Below, one piece after another: positions 1 through 7,512 of a stretch of 14,680 nucleotides of DNA. Source of the stretch: JBLKSS01 sp047607725. GTDB lineage: Bacteria > Pseudomonadota > Gammaproteobacteria > Enterobacterales > Enterobacteriaceae. The DNA is taken from assembly GCF_047607725.1 (NCBI RefSeq), contig NZ_JBLKSS010000089.1, positions 1 through 14,680 on the forward strand, in the 5' to 3' direction. The translations under genes and the position numbers were made by a program. How positions within the stretch are numbered: the first letter of the stretch is position 1; every line of letters starts with the position of its first letter. Under the pieces are notes generated by a model. That model was not told the origin of the DNA, ran no database searches, and saw only the letters and a list, made by a program, of their open reading frames with translations.

Positions 1-140
1 CACTCAAACCGGGATGGAAATAAAAGTTATTAAAATCAATATAATGTGAAAATGCAATGAGCATAAGCGTGTAACGTAGGTTTACTGTCTCATACAACAA
101 ACCCACCAATAATTCAAGACGTCCTCCACGGGGCGCTTAC
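1..140 (-). mobile_element. IS66-type element end (partial, left border)
   Basis: This is the terminal 140 bp of an insertion sequence whose body lies to the left, outside the window. Read on the minus strand it begins GTAAGCG at position 140, the typical start of IS66-family terminal repeats. It is the reverse complement of 14541-14680 with only two mismatches (positions 42 and 90). No transposase reading frame is visible in the piece, so it is probably a non-coding end. The family call rests on the GTAAGCG terminus; the element could not be identified further. Confidence 0.75.
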
Positions 141-513
141 CTGAAGCCCACGCCTAATCACCCGCGGGGCACCCTGTGAAGGGTAGGCATTTCCGGGGCG
201 TCCCAATAAGACGCGTTTAGCGTCTTTCGGGACGCCCCGGGTAGAATGGGTCAGCGTTAGTCAAACGGCCTTTCGTGGGACGAACTCGACGGGGTAAGCA
301 AAGCCTCCACGCTGTAGGCAAGCCACTTTATGCCGCAAGCAAGCCGCCTTAAGCAAGTAGGCCGATGTGCCCAGAAAACGCATGCCGTGAGGCAAAAAGC
401 ATTACCCTTCCCCCAAGCGCTCCGGTAAACTCTTCCTCTTTTTCCACCGCCGGCCCTATGCCGGGAGAGCGACGCGTGGTCAATCATGTTTTGCCCGACG
501 CCCGGCCGCCGCT
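141..513. other. Gene-free stretch between IS end and yfiP relic
   Basis: I recognise no gene here. A 76-codon minus-strand frame (257-487) shows no family resemblance and no convincing start, and the plus strand is broken by stops. The stretch holds one strong hairpin (193-240) and a short run rich in GCAAGC-like words near 315-355. In E. coli the body of yfiP would lie just upstream of pat, so this is probably decayed or replaced DNA beside the IS insertion. Confidence 0.5.
193..240. repeat. Strong two-part hairpin (inverted repeat)
   Basis: A perfect 12-bp GC-rich stem (CCGGGGCGTCCC at 193-204 with its complement at 229-240) encloses a second perfect 7-bp stem (AAGACGC at 208-214 with GCGTCTT at 220-226) and a 5-base loop. 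The two stems are separated by a small internal loop of 3 and 2 bases. There is no T run on either side, so it is not a standard intrinsic terminator. It could be a dispersed repeat of REP type, a remnant of a mobile element, or part of a structured RNA. Its role is unknown. Confidence 0.75.
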
Positions 514-879
514 GACGCGCTGATGGCGCATTTTACCCTCTTTCGCAGCCGCTATCTGGCGGGTAAATCCCACGCGCCGCGCCATAGCCCTCCTAACGGG
601 CCATCCGCGGGCGATGGTATTTGTCGCGCCTTAGCCCACGCATCGCGCGACACTGGCGGCCGCACGCCCTCCCCTGCGCCCGGGTCCATGTCCACTCCCC
701 CGCCCATTCCCGCGTCTATGCCTGCCACAGCATCCATGCCCACTCCCACTGCCATGCCCGCTACAGCCCCCATGTCTGCCACCTCGCCCGCGCCACTGTC
801 CCCCCCAGACAAAGTGTCCGCGTCGATGCGCCATCGTTTCGCCGCTCGACTCCCTTGGCTGCCGTCACAGCAGGAATGA
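514..879 (+). pseudogene. yfiP: yfiP (tapT) 3' remnant with low-complexity tail
   Basis: Codons from 514 to about 576 read DALMAHFTLFRSRYLAGKSH, which resembles the C-terminus of E. coli YfiP as I recall it (…EHFTRFKTRYLAGKTQH…). YfiP/TapT is a DTW-domain tRNA-uridine aminocarboxypropyltransferase that makes acp3U47 in tRNA, and it lies directly upstream of pat in enterobacteria. The DTW domain itself, with most of the protein, is missing, and nothing upstream aligns. The frame stays open past the expected C-terminus into about 100 residues rich in Pro, Ala, Met, Ser and Thr. It stops at 879, 48 bp before pat. The gene is surely non-functional. The assignment depends on a short match plus gene order. 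Confidence 0.6.
718..789 (+). repeat. 18-bp tandem repeat (four units)
   Basis: ATG triplets recur exactly every 18 bp at 718, 736, 754 and 772, with an earlier related unit starting at 688. In the yfiP frame the units read MPATAS, MPTPTA, MPATAP and MSATSP. The repeat is degenerate, direct and without spacers, so it is a minisatellite-type expansion. Confidence 0.75.
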
Positions 880-927
880 AATAAAACGCGTACACTTATC
901 CCGTCAACCAGCATGGGGATGCAGTAG

Positions 928-3603
928 ATGAGTTTACGGGGACTGGAGGCGCTGCTGCGGCCAAAATCGATCGCGGTGGTCGGCGCATCGGACAAGCCCG
1001 GCCACGCCGGCAATCTGATGATGCGCAATCTGCTTGATGGCGGTTTCAACGGGCCGGTGCTGCCTGTGACGCCGAAATATCCGGCGGTCTGCGGCGTGCT
1101 CAGTTATCCCTCGGTGGCATCGCTGCCGCTGACGCCGGATCTGGCGGTGGTGTGTACCCACGCCCGGCGTAATACAGTGCTGCTGACCGCGCTCGGCGAA
1201 CGGGGCTGTAAAACGGCCATCGTGTTGTCGTCGCCGGCGGCGCAATTCGATGAGCTGCGTGCCTGCGCCCAGCGTTTTGGCATGCGGTTGCTGGGGCCGA
1301 ACAGTTTGGGGCTGCTGGCCCCCTGGCAGGGACTGAACGCCAGCTTTTCGCCGGTCCCCATACATCGCGGTAAACTGGCGTTTATCTCGCAGTCGGCGGC
1401 GGTTTCCAACACCGTGCTCGACTGGGCGCAGCAGCGCGCCATCGGCTTTTCCTATTTTATTGCCCTCGGCGACAGTATCGATATCGATGTCGACGATATG
1501 CTGGATTTCCTGGCGCGCGACGGTAAAACCAGCACAATATTGCTGCATCTGGAACATCTCTCCGACGCCCGACGGTTCCTCTCCGCCGCCCGCGGCGCGG
1601 CGCGCAATAAACCGATTCTGGTCATCAAAAGCGGGCGCACCATCCAGGCGCAGCGGCTGCTCAACTACCCTCCCGGCCTCGATGCCGCCTATGATGCCGC
1701 GATTCAGCGGGCGGGGCTGCTGCGGGTGCGCGACACCCATGAGCTGTTTTCGGCGGTGGAAACCTTAAGTCATATGAGCCCCTTGGGCGGCGAACGGCTG
1801 ATGATCATCAGTAACGGCATTGCGCTGGCGGCGCTGGCGCTGGACGAGCTTCTGCGCCGTCACGGCCGGCTGGCGGAGCTGGACGATACCACCCTGGTGG
1901 CGCTGGCGCGCGCGCTCCCCTCGGCGTTAACGCCCGGCAACCCGCTGGATCTCGCCGACGATGCGACCCCGGATCGCTATCGCGCCGCGCTATTAGCGCT
2001 CATGGGCAGTAAGGATTACGACGCGCTGCTGATAATCCATGCCCCGAGCGCCACCGCGCCCAGTAGCCAGACCGCCACGGAAGTTATCGCCACGTTGGCC
2101 GGCGCTTCCCGCTCGCGGCCGGTTGCCGTATTGACCAACTGGAGCGGCGAGTTTTCTTCACAGCAGGCGCGCCGTCTGTTCACGGAGGCGGGCCTGCCAA
2201 CCTACCGCACCCCCGAGGGGGCCGTGACGGCCTTTATGCATATGGCGGAGTACAGGCGCAATCAGCGCCAGTTGATGGAGACGCCGGCGCTGCCGATCGG
2301 GCTGACCATCGACGCCACCCATGTCCACCAGATGATCCGCCAGGCGCTGGATCAAGGTATCACCCGGCTGGAAACCCATGACGTTAGGCCCCTCGTTGAA
2401 GTTTATGGCATCAAGACCTTGCCCACCTGGATCGCCGCCGACAGCGACGACGCAGTGCGGCTCAGTGAAGGGCTTGGCTATCCGGTCGCGCTGAAGCTGC
2501 GTTCCGCCGATATCGCACATAAATCCGACGTACAGGGGGTGATGCTCGCGTTGCGCAACGTGGCGCAGGCGGCCAGCGCCATGCTGGAGCGGGCGGCGGT
2601 CACCTATCCGGACGCGCGCATCGAAGGCCTGGCGGTCCAGAGCATGGCCAGCCGCACCGGCACGCAGGAGCTGCGCATCAGCGTAGAGCAGGACCCTGTC
2701 TTCGGCCCGATTATTTTGTTAGGCGATGGCGAAAGCGACTGGCGCGCCGGCGCGCCGGTGGCGGTAGCGTTGCCGCCGCTTAATATGGCGCTGGCCCATC
2801 ACCTGGTGCTACAGGGACTAAAGAAGGGCGCCCTACGCAATAACCGCCCGCAGTATCCGCTGGATACCGCGGCGCTCAGCCAACTGCTGGTGCAGGTGTC
2901 CGATTTGGTGGTGGACTGCCCGGAAATTATCGCGTTGAATATTCATCCGCTGCTGGCCTGCGGCAGCGATATGACGGCGCTGGATGTCAGTTTGCACTTA
3001 AGCGAGTACCACGGCGACGCCGGCGCGCGGCTGGCCATCCGGCCCTATCCGCGCCAGTTGGAGTCGGTCGTCACGCTCAATAATGGGCAACGTTGTTTGT
3101 TCCGGCCAATTTTGCCTGAAGATGAACCGCTCCTAAAAGCTTTCATCGGCCAGGTGACTCGCGAAGACCTCTATTACCGCTATTTCAGCGAAATTAGCGA
3201 ATTTACCCATGAAGATTTGGCCTATATGACGCAAATCGACTACGATCGGGAAATGGCGTTCGTGGCGGTCACGCAACAACAAGACCGTGAAGTCATCATC
3301 GGCGTCACCCGCGTCATTGCCGATCCCGATAATACCGATGCGGAATTCGCGGTGCTGGTGCGTTCCGATTTGAAAAAACTGGGACTCGGGCGCATGCTGC
3401 TGGAGAAGATGATTGATTACGCCCGCGCCCATGGTCTGCAGCGGCTGACCGCCATTACTATGCCCAATAACCGCGGCATGATAACGCTGGCGCGCAAATT
3501 AGGCTTCACGGTGGATATTCAACTGCAGGATGGTATCGTCGCGCTGTCGCTGACGCTGGAACCGGCTACAGATTGCATTGCGCCGGCAGCGGGCAAGGAT
3601 TAG
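928..3603 (+). CDS. pat: Protein lysine acetyltransferase Pat (YfiQ/PatZ)
   Basis: This cytoplasmic enzyme transfers acetyl from acetyl-CoA to lysines of target proteins; in Salmonella the classic target is acetyl-CoA synthetase, which it inactivates. The 891-residue protein matches E. coli YfiQ (886) end to end. An N-terminal CoA-binding domain (RPKSIAVVGAS, about residues 11-21) is followed by a succinyl-CoA-ligase-like region with LLGPNSLGLLAPWQGLNASF and FISQSAAVSNT, and then an ATP-grasp-like region (about 490-710). The C-terminal GNAT domain (about 725-885) carries the acetyl-CoA loop LKKLGLGR and the expected catalytic Glu806 in DAEFAVLV. Where ADP-forming acyl-CoA synthetases keep a phospho-accepting His, this protein has Asn246 (LLNYPPG), as expected for Pat. 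The ATG lies about 9 bases after a GGGGA motif. The gene appears intact and is followed by pssA, as in E. coli. Confidence 0.96.
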   Translation: MSLRGLEALLRPKSIAVVGASDKPGHAGNLMMRNLLDGGFNGPVLPVTPKYPAVCGVLSYPSVASLPLTPDLAVVCTHARRNTVLLTALGERGCKTAIVLSSPAAQFDELRACAQRFGMRLLGPNSLGLLAPWQGLNASFSPVPIHRGKLAFISQSAAVSNTVLDWAQQRAIGFSYFIALGDSIDIDVDDMLDFLARDGKTSTILLHLEHLSDARRFLSAARGAARNKPILVIKSGRTIQAQRLLNYPPGLDAAYDAAIQRAGLLRVRDTHELFSAVETLSHMSPLGGERLMIISNGIALAALALDELLRRHGRLAELDDTTLVALARALPSALTPGNPLDLADDATPDRYRAALLALMGSKDYDALLIIHAPSATAPSSQTATEVIATLAGASRSRPVAVLTNWSGEFSSQQARRLFTEAGLPTYRTPEGAVTAFMHMAEYRRNQRQLMETPALPIGLTIDATHVHQMIRQALDQGITRLETHDVRPLVEVYGIKTLPTWIAADSDDAVRLSEGLGYPVALKLRSADIAHKSDVQGVMLALRNVAQAASAMLERAAVTYPDARIEGLAVQSMASRTGTQELRISVEQDPVFGPIILLGDGESDWRAGAPVAVALPPLNMALAHHLVLQGLKKGALRNNRPQYPLDTAALSQLLVQVSDLVVDCPEIIALNIHPLLACGSDMTALDVSLHLSEYHGDAGARLAIRPYPRQLESVVTLNNGQRCLFRPILPEDEPLLKAFIGQVTREDLYYRYFSEISEFTHEDLAYMTQIDYDREMAFVAVTQQQDREVIIGVTRVIADPDNTDAEFAVLVRSDLKKLGLGRMLLEKMIDYARAHGLQRLTAITMPNNRGMITLARKLGFTVDIQLQDGIVALSLTLEPATDCIAPAAGKD

Positions 3604-3640
3604 CCGGGCAAATTGAAACATGCCCACAAGCGACAGAAGT

Positions 3641-3651
3641 AGTGGTATTAT
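3641..3651 (+). promoter_or_regulatory. Possible extended -10 promoter for pssA
   Basis: TGGTATTAT (3643-3651) fits an extended -10 element (TG, one base, TATTAT) inside the pat-pssA gap. No good -35 box lies 17 bases upstream, which extended -10 promoters can tolerate. It would let pssA be transcribed independently of pat. This is pattern evidence only. Confidence 0.35.
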
Positions 3652-3725
3652 GGCCGATTCAACGCAAATGCCTGTTTGCACAGGGTCATTCCAACCTTCG
3701 ATGATAAGAGAAGAAGCGCACTGTG

Positions 3726-5081
3726 ATGTTGTCAACTTTTAAACGCAGCAAACACCAACAACACCTTGCACAACTGCCAAAAATCCCCCAGACGGTTGCA
3801 GATGTTAAAACGCTTTACAGCCCTGAAGATTTCTATCAAGCGCTCATACAGGCCATCGCCGGCGCCCGGCAACGGATTTATCTGGTCGCGCTGTATCTGG
3901 AGCAGGACCAAGGCGGCCAACGGATCCTTGAGGCCCTTTATCAGGCCAAATGCACCGACCCCACGCTTGAAATAGCGATTCTGGTTGACTGGCACCGGGC
4001 GCAGCGCGGCCGAATCGGCGCCGCCGCCGCCAACACCAACGCCGACTGGTACTGCCGGATGGCGCAAGCCCATCCCGGTGTGAACGTGCCGGTATACGGC
4101 GTGCCGGTCAATACCCGCGAAGCGTTGGGCGTTTTGCATTTGAAGGGTTTTATTGTCGACGGCGAGGTGATTTACAGCGGCGCCAGCCTGAACGATGTCT
4201 ATCTGCATCAGCAGGATAAATACCGCTACGATCGCTACCAGATTATCCGTAACCAGCCGCTGGCGGACACGCTGCTCAACTATATTAAACAACATTTGCT
4301 CACGGCGCCGGCGGTGAACCGGCTGGACAACGCCGCCCGGCCGAAAAGCCTGGAGATAAAAAACGATACCCGCCTGTTCCGGCAGACCCTGCGGGAGGCC
4401 GGCTATCGTTATCAGGGTGAGGCAGGCCCCAATGAATTGGCCATTACCCCGCTGGTGGGATTGGGCAAACAAAGCCCGCTGAACAAAACGATCCACCATT
4501 TATTATGCTCGACCCGCGATACCTTGACGTTGTGTACCCCTTATTTCAATTTGCCCGCGCTGCTGGTGCGCGATCTCATCGGGTTGCTGCGCCTGGGCAG
4601 GCAGGTGGAAATCATTGTCGGTGATAAGACCGCCAACGATTTTTATATCCCGGAAGATCAGCCGTTCAAAATCATCGGCGCCCTGCCCTACCTGTATGAA
4701 ATCAACCAGCGCCGCTTTCTTAGCCGTTTGCAGCGTTATGTGGACAATGGTCAACTGGTGGTGCGTCTGTGGAAAGACGACGACAACAGCTATCACTTGA
4801 AAGGTGTTTGGGTGGACCAAGAATGGCAATTGCTGACCGGCAACAACCTTAACCCGCGGGCCTGGCGGCTCGATCTGGAAAATGCGCTGCTGATCCACGA
4901 TCCCACGCAGGCGCTGCGCCCGCAGCGTGAGCGTGAACTCGCCCTGATCCGTACCCACACCCGGACGGTACGGCACTTCACCGAGCTACAAAGCATCGCC
5001 GACTATCCGGTTAAAGTGCGTAAGCTTATTCGTCGTTTACGCCGTATCCGCATCGACCGTTTAATTAGCCGGATACTCTGA
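3726..5081 (+). CDS. pssA: CDP-diacylglycerol-serine O-phosphatidyltransferase
   Basis: PssA makes phosphatidylserine from CDP-diacylglycerol and L-serine, the committed step to phosphatidylethanolamine, at the inner face of the membrane. It belongs to the phospholipase D superfamily, and both HKD catalytic motifs are intact: His138-Lys140-Asp145 (VLHLKGFIVD) and His357-Lys359-Asp364 (YHLKGVWVD). They are followed by SGASLND and TGNNLNPRAW. The basic C-terminus (VRKLIRRLRRIRIDRLISRIL) matches that of E. coli. The ATG at 3726 gives 451 residues, the E. coli length, and starts MLSTFKRSKHQQHL. A GTG one codon earlier is in frame but less likely. A purine-rich AAGAGAAGAAG precedes the start. It is intact; 43 bp after its stop an IS66 scar replaces the neighbours seen in E. 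coli (yfiM, kgtP). Confidence 0.97.
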   Translation: MLSTFKRSKHQQHLAQLPKIPQTVADVKTLYSPEDFYQALIQAIAGARQRIYLVALYLEQDQGGQRILEALYQAKCTDPTLEIAILVDWHRAQRGRIGAAAANTNADWYCRMAQAHPGVNVPVYGVPVNTREALGVLHLKGFIVDGEVIYSGASLNDVYLHQQDKYRYDRYQIIRNQPLADTLLNYIKQHLLTAPAVNRLDNAARPKSLEIKNDTRLFRQTLREAGYRYQGEAGPNELAITPLVGLGKQSPLNKTIHHLLCSTRDTLTLCTPYFNLPALLVRDLIGLLRLGRQVEIIVGDKTANDFYIPEDQPFKIIGALPYLYEINQRRFLSRLQRYVDNGQLVVRLWKDDDNSYHLKGVWVDQEWQLLTGNNLNPRAWRLDLENALLIHDPTQALRPQRERELALIRTHTRTVRHFTELQSIADYPVKVRKLIRRLRRIRIDRLISRIL

Positions 5082-5208
5082 ACAGGAATGCGATCTCTTC
5101 CCTGGAGCGTTTTCAGGTTCGTCAGTAAGCGTACGCCCAGCGCCGTCTGTTAATTCCCCATCAAGTTATTGAAGATGACGTCCATTATTTTTTTAATGGG
5201 CGCAATTC

Positions 5209-5279
5209 ATGAAACAAACCCCACCAAAACCCTCAAGACGTCGTCCCAATTTCCCGCTGGACTTTAACATTAAGCTGGT
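5209..5279 (+). pseudogene. tnpA: IS66 tnpA N-terminal fragment (left copy)
   Basis: The first 23-24 codons of an IS66-family TnpA (OrfA), MKQTPPKPSRRRPNF and onward, survive here. The match to the opposite copy ends after IKLV. Beyond that the frame runs into the antisense of the right copy. It cannot encode a working accessory protein. Confidence 0.8.
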
Positions 5280-5442
5280 AGAGCTGGCGCCAGTTGAACA
5301 GCAAATTGTCATTGATACCGTTATCCCGTGCCAACTTGGCAATGGATACACCGGGCTGGAGCGCCTGCTCAACCAGCTTAATGTTAAAGTCCAGCGGGAA
5401 ATTGGGACGACGTCTTGAGGGTTTTGGTGGGGTTTGTTTCAT
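5280..5442 (-). pseudogene. tnpA: IS66 tnpA N-terminal fragment (right copy)
   Basis: About 54 codons of the same TnpA are kept on the minus strand, including the helix-turn-helix-like stretch VSIAKLARDNGINDNLLFNW (Lys/Arg-rich, typical of IS66 OrfA). The frame breaks at the junction with the left copy and then reads antisense of it to a stop. The tnpB and tnpC genes are missing. Confidence 0.85.
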
Positions 5443-5526
5443 GAATTGCACCCATTAAAAAAATAATGGACATCATCTTCAATAACTTGATGGGGAATTA
5501 ACAGACGACGCTGGGCGTACGCTTAC

Positions 5527-5631
5527 TATTTGGCCAGCGCGCTGGGAATGGTGCTGGTGGCGTTGATGGTATTGATAACGTTTGCGCATCAATTGCTGGT
5601 ACGCCGCAGCTATATCCGCGCCCGCCCCTAA
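5527..5631 (+). pseudogene. ABC permease 1, C-terminal fragment
   Basis: Immediately after the IS66 terminus the sequence reads in frame YLASALGMVLVALMVLIT…, a final membrane helix and a short basic tail ending in RARP, then TAA. This is the last 34 residues of an inner-membrane permease; everything upstream has been replaced by the scar. The stop lies 18 bp before the next permease start, with GAGGAGAAAGG between them, so the two were in one operon. The transporter usually pairs two different permeases, so its loss should inactivate the importer. Confidence 0.7.
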
Positions 5632-5649
5632 AGGCGCGAGGAGAAAGGT

Positions 5650-6435
5650 ATGAGTCAGGCCGAATTATTTTGGCACCGCGGCGTGGTGGCCTTGCTGCTG
5701 GTGGTGCTGTTATTACCGCTGGCGGCAACGCTGGTTTATGCCCTCAGCACGACCTGGGGGGCCACAATTTTGCCGCTGGGTTTTCAGCTTAAATGGTTTG
5801 CGGATCTGTGGCGCGACCCGCGATTTTTGGCGGCGCTGGGGCATTCTTTGCTCATTTGCCTGGGCGCGCTGCTGCTGTCGGTCGTACTGGTGCTGCCGGT
5901 GATTTTCGTCATCGCCTATTATTTTCCCTGGCTGGACGGGGTGATGAACATCTTGATCCTGCTGCCGTTCGCCGTGCCGACGGTCGTCTCGTCGGTAGGA
6001 CTGCTGCAGCTGTACTCCGATGGCCCGCTGGCGCTGACCGGTACCCCTTGGATCTTGGTCTGCTGCTATTTCACGCTAATACTGCCGTTTATTTACCGCG
6101 CCGTGAATAACAATTTGCAGGCAATCAATCTGCGCGATTTGATGAATGCGGCGCATTTGCTGGGCGCCAGCACCGCTCAGGCGGCGTTACTGGTCATCCT
6201 GCCCAATTTGCGCAAGGGCTGTATGATAGCGATGCTATTGTCATTCTCCTTTCTCATCGGCGAGTTCGTCTTCGCCAATCTGTTAGTGGGTAATCGCTAC
6301 GAAACCCTGCAGGTCTATCTCTACAATATGCGCAACGGCAGCGGTCATTTCATCAGCGCGCTGGTCATTTCTTATTTTGTGGTGGTGCTGCTGTTGACAT
6401 TGCTGGCCAATGCTCTCGTCAGGGAAAAGGAGTAA
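5650..6435 (+). CDS. ABC transporter inner-membrane permease (second subunit)
   Basis: This is a 261-residue BPD-type permease with about six hydrophobic segments (roughly 11-33, 62-90, 96-121, 133-150, 191-213 and 235-256). The cytoplasmic coupling loop is at about 166-185 (NAAHLLGASTAQAALLVILP), matching the EAA-x3-G motif that docks on the ATPase. It resembles the second permeases of polyamine, iron(III) and aminoethylphosphonate importers, but I cannot fix the substrate. No binding-protein gene is present in the window. The start is well supported by GAGGAGAAAGG just upstream. The frame is intact, but its partner permease is lost, so it may be on the way to becoming a pseudogene. Confidence 0.85.
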   Translation: MSQAELFWHRGVVALLLVVLLLPLAATLVYALSTTWGATILPLGFQLKWFADLWRDPRFLAALGHSLLICLGALLLSVVLVLPVIFVIAYYFPWLDGVMNILILLPFAVPTVVSSVGLLQLYSDGPLALTGTPWILVCCYFTLILPFIYRAVNNNLQAINLRDLMNAAHLLGASTAQAALLVILPNLRKGCMIAMLLSFSFLIGEFVFANLLVGNRYETLQVYLYNMRNGSGHFISALVISYFVVVLLLTLLANALVREKE

Positions 6436-6437
6436 AC

Positions 6438-7430
6438 ATGGCGTATTTGACGGTTAAGCAGCTGAATAAACATTATGGTCCGACCCAGGTGTTCGTCAAT
6501 ATCGATTTCAGCGCCGACGAAGGCGAATTCGTCACGTTGCTGGGCCCAAGCGGCTGTGGGAAATCCACGCTGCTGTGCTGCCTGGCCGGTTTGACATCGG
6601 TGGACAGCGGCGAGATTATGTTGCAAGGACAGAACCTGGTGCCGCTGCCGCCGCAGCAGCGCGGTATCGGCATGGTGCTCCAGAGCTATGCGCTGTTTCC
6701 CAACATGACGGTCGCTGCCAATGTCGCGTTCGGTTTGAAAATGCTGAAGCTGGTGGCCGACGTGATCCGCCAGCGTACCGATGAGGCGCTGGCGCTGGTG
6801 GAGTTGCAAACCTTCGCCCACCGCTATCCCCATCAGCTTTCCGGCGGTCAGTGCCAGAGGGTGGCGTTGGCCCGGTCACTGGTGACCCGGCAGCAGCTAT
6901 TGCTGCTCGATGAGCCGCTATCGGCGCTGGATGCGCGCATACGCCGCTATTTGCGCGATCAGATTCGCCTCATTCAGCAAGAGCTTAAATTAACCGCCAT
7001 TTTCGTCACCCACGATCAGGAGGAGGCGCTGACGTTATCCGATAGAGTGGTGCTGATGAATCAGGGCCGCATCGTACAAAACGACAGCGCGGAAATGCTT
7101 TATACCCGGCCGGTGGACGCTTTCGCCGCCGGATTCATCGGCAATTACAATATCCTGGAGGGCGATCAGGCCAGCTCGCTGACCGGCCGGCGTTACACCA
7201 CGCGGGTCGTGATACGGCCGGAATCCATTACGCTGCTGCCGGCCGGACAAGGGCTTGACTCGGTCATCCTCGGCCATAGTCTGTTGGGTAATGTGATCCG
7301 CTATCGGGTAGAATGTCGTCAGGTTTCGCTCGCGGTGGATGTTTTGAATCGTTCTGTGGCCGATCTCCATCCAAATGGCGGGCAAATTGGTCTACAGTTA
7401 GAGAGATCAACACTATGCGAGGTTGCCTGA
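6438..7430 (+). CDS. ABC transporter ATP-binding protein
   Basis: The 330-residue ATPase would drive uptake through the adjacent permeases. All nucleotide-binding motifs are intact: Walker A GPSGCGKST (36-44), Q-loop Gln82, signature LSGGQ (134-138), Walker B LLLLDEP (154-160), D-loop SALD and switch His192 (FVTHDQEEA). A C-terminal TOBE-like domain (about 250-325, with RVVIRPESITLL) places it in the PotA/FbpC/PhnT-like class, used for polyamines, iron(III) or phosphonates. The start lies 2 bp after the permease stop, with AAAAGGAG inside the end of that gene, so the two are translationally coupled. The substrate is unknown. The reading frame is intact despite the broken first permease. Confidence 0.9.
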   Translation: MAYLTVKQLNKHYGPTQVFVNIDFSADEGEFVTLLGPSGCGKSTLLCCLAGLTSVDSGEIMLQGQNLVPLPPQQRGIGMVLQSYALFPNMTVAANVAFGLKMLKLVADVIRQRTDEALALVELQTFAHRYPHQLSGGQCQRVALARSLVTRQQLLLLDEPLSALDARIRRYLRDQIRLIQQELKLTAIFVTHDQEEALTLSDRVVLMNQGRIVQNDSAEMLYTRPVDAFAAGFIGNYNILEGDQASSLTGRRYTTRVVIRPESITLLPAGQGLDSVILGHSLLGNVIRYRVECRQVSLAVDVLNRSVADLHPNGGQIGLQLERSTLCEVA

Positions 7431-7512
7431 TTGCGCGGCCCCATGAATCTCCTTATCAGCATCGCAGGTAGGGAGCGCCGGTATTCATCTGCAAAAGGGA
7501 GCTTCAAATCGA

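Larger units (their letters stand above)
5125..5526. mobile_element. Palindromic IS66 scar (two head-on ends)
   Basis: The 402-bp element starts GTAAGCGTACGCCC and ends with its complement. The outer 155 bp on each side (5125-5279 and 5372-5526) are inverted copies with at least three single-base differences. Each arm is an IS66-type terminus followed by the start of tnpA. The right copy continues further (5280-5526, 247 bp) than the left (5125-5279). The 8 bp flanking each side (GTTCGTCA and TATTTGGC) do not match, so there is no target-site duplication of the kind IS66 elements make. This suggests two separate inverted insertions joined after loss of everything between them. Confidence 0.85.

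Noticed and set aside
193..240. Retron msd, integron attC site or IS200/IS605 end
   Set aside because: There is no reverse transcriptase, integrase or HUH transposase nearby, and the typical flanking motifs are not visible. It is kept as an unassigned hairpin.
257..487. Minus-strand 76-codon frame as a small gene
   Set aside because: No recognisable domain, membrane helix or signal, no good ribosome binding site, and it lies in decayed DNA beside an IS.
688..810. CRISPR-like array
   Set aside because: The units are 18 bp, contiguous, degenerate and in a reading frame, with no spacers and no cas genes.
552..1049. Minus-strand 165-codon Gly-rich frame
   Set aside because: It overlaps the yfiP remnant and the start of pat. 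Its Gly/Asp/Met-rich part is simply the antisense of the 18-bp repeat region, with no family resemblance.
5650..7430. Assigning the ABC genes to a named phosphonate, polyamine or iron system
   Set aside because: The resemblance is only at class level and no substrate-binding protein is present, so no symbol was given.
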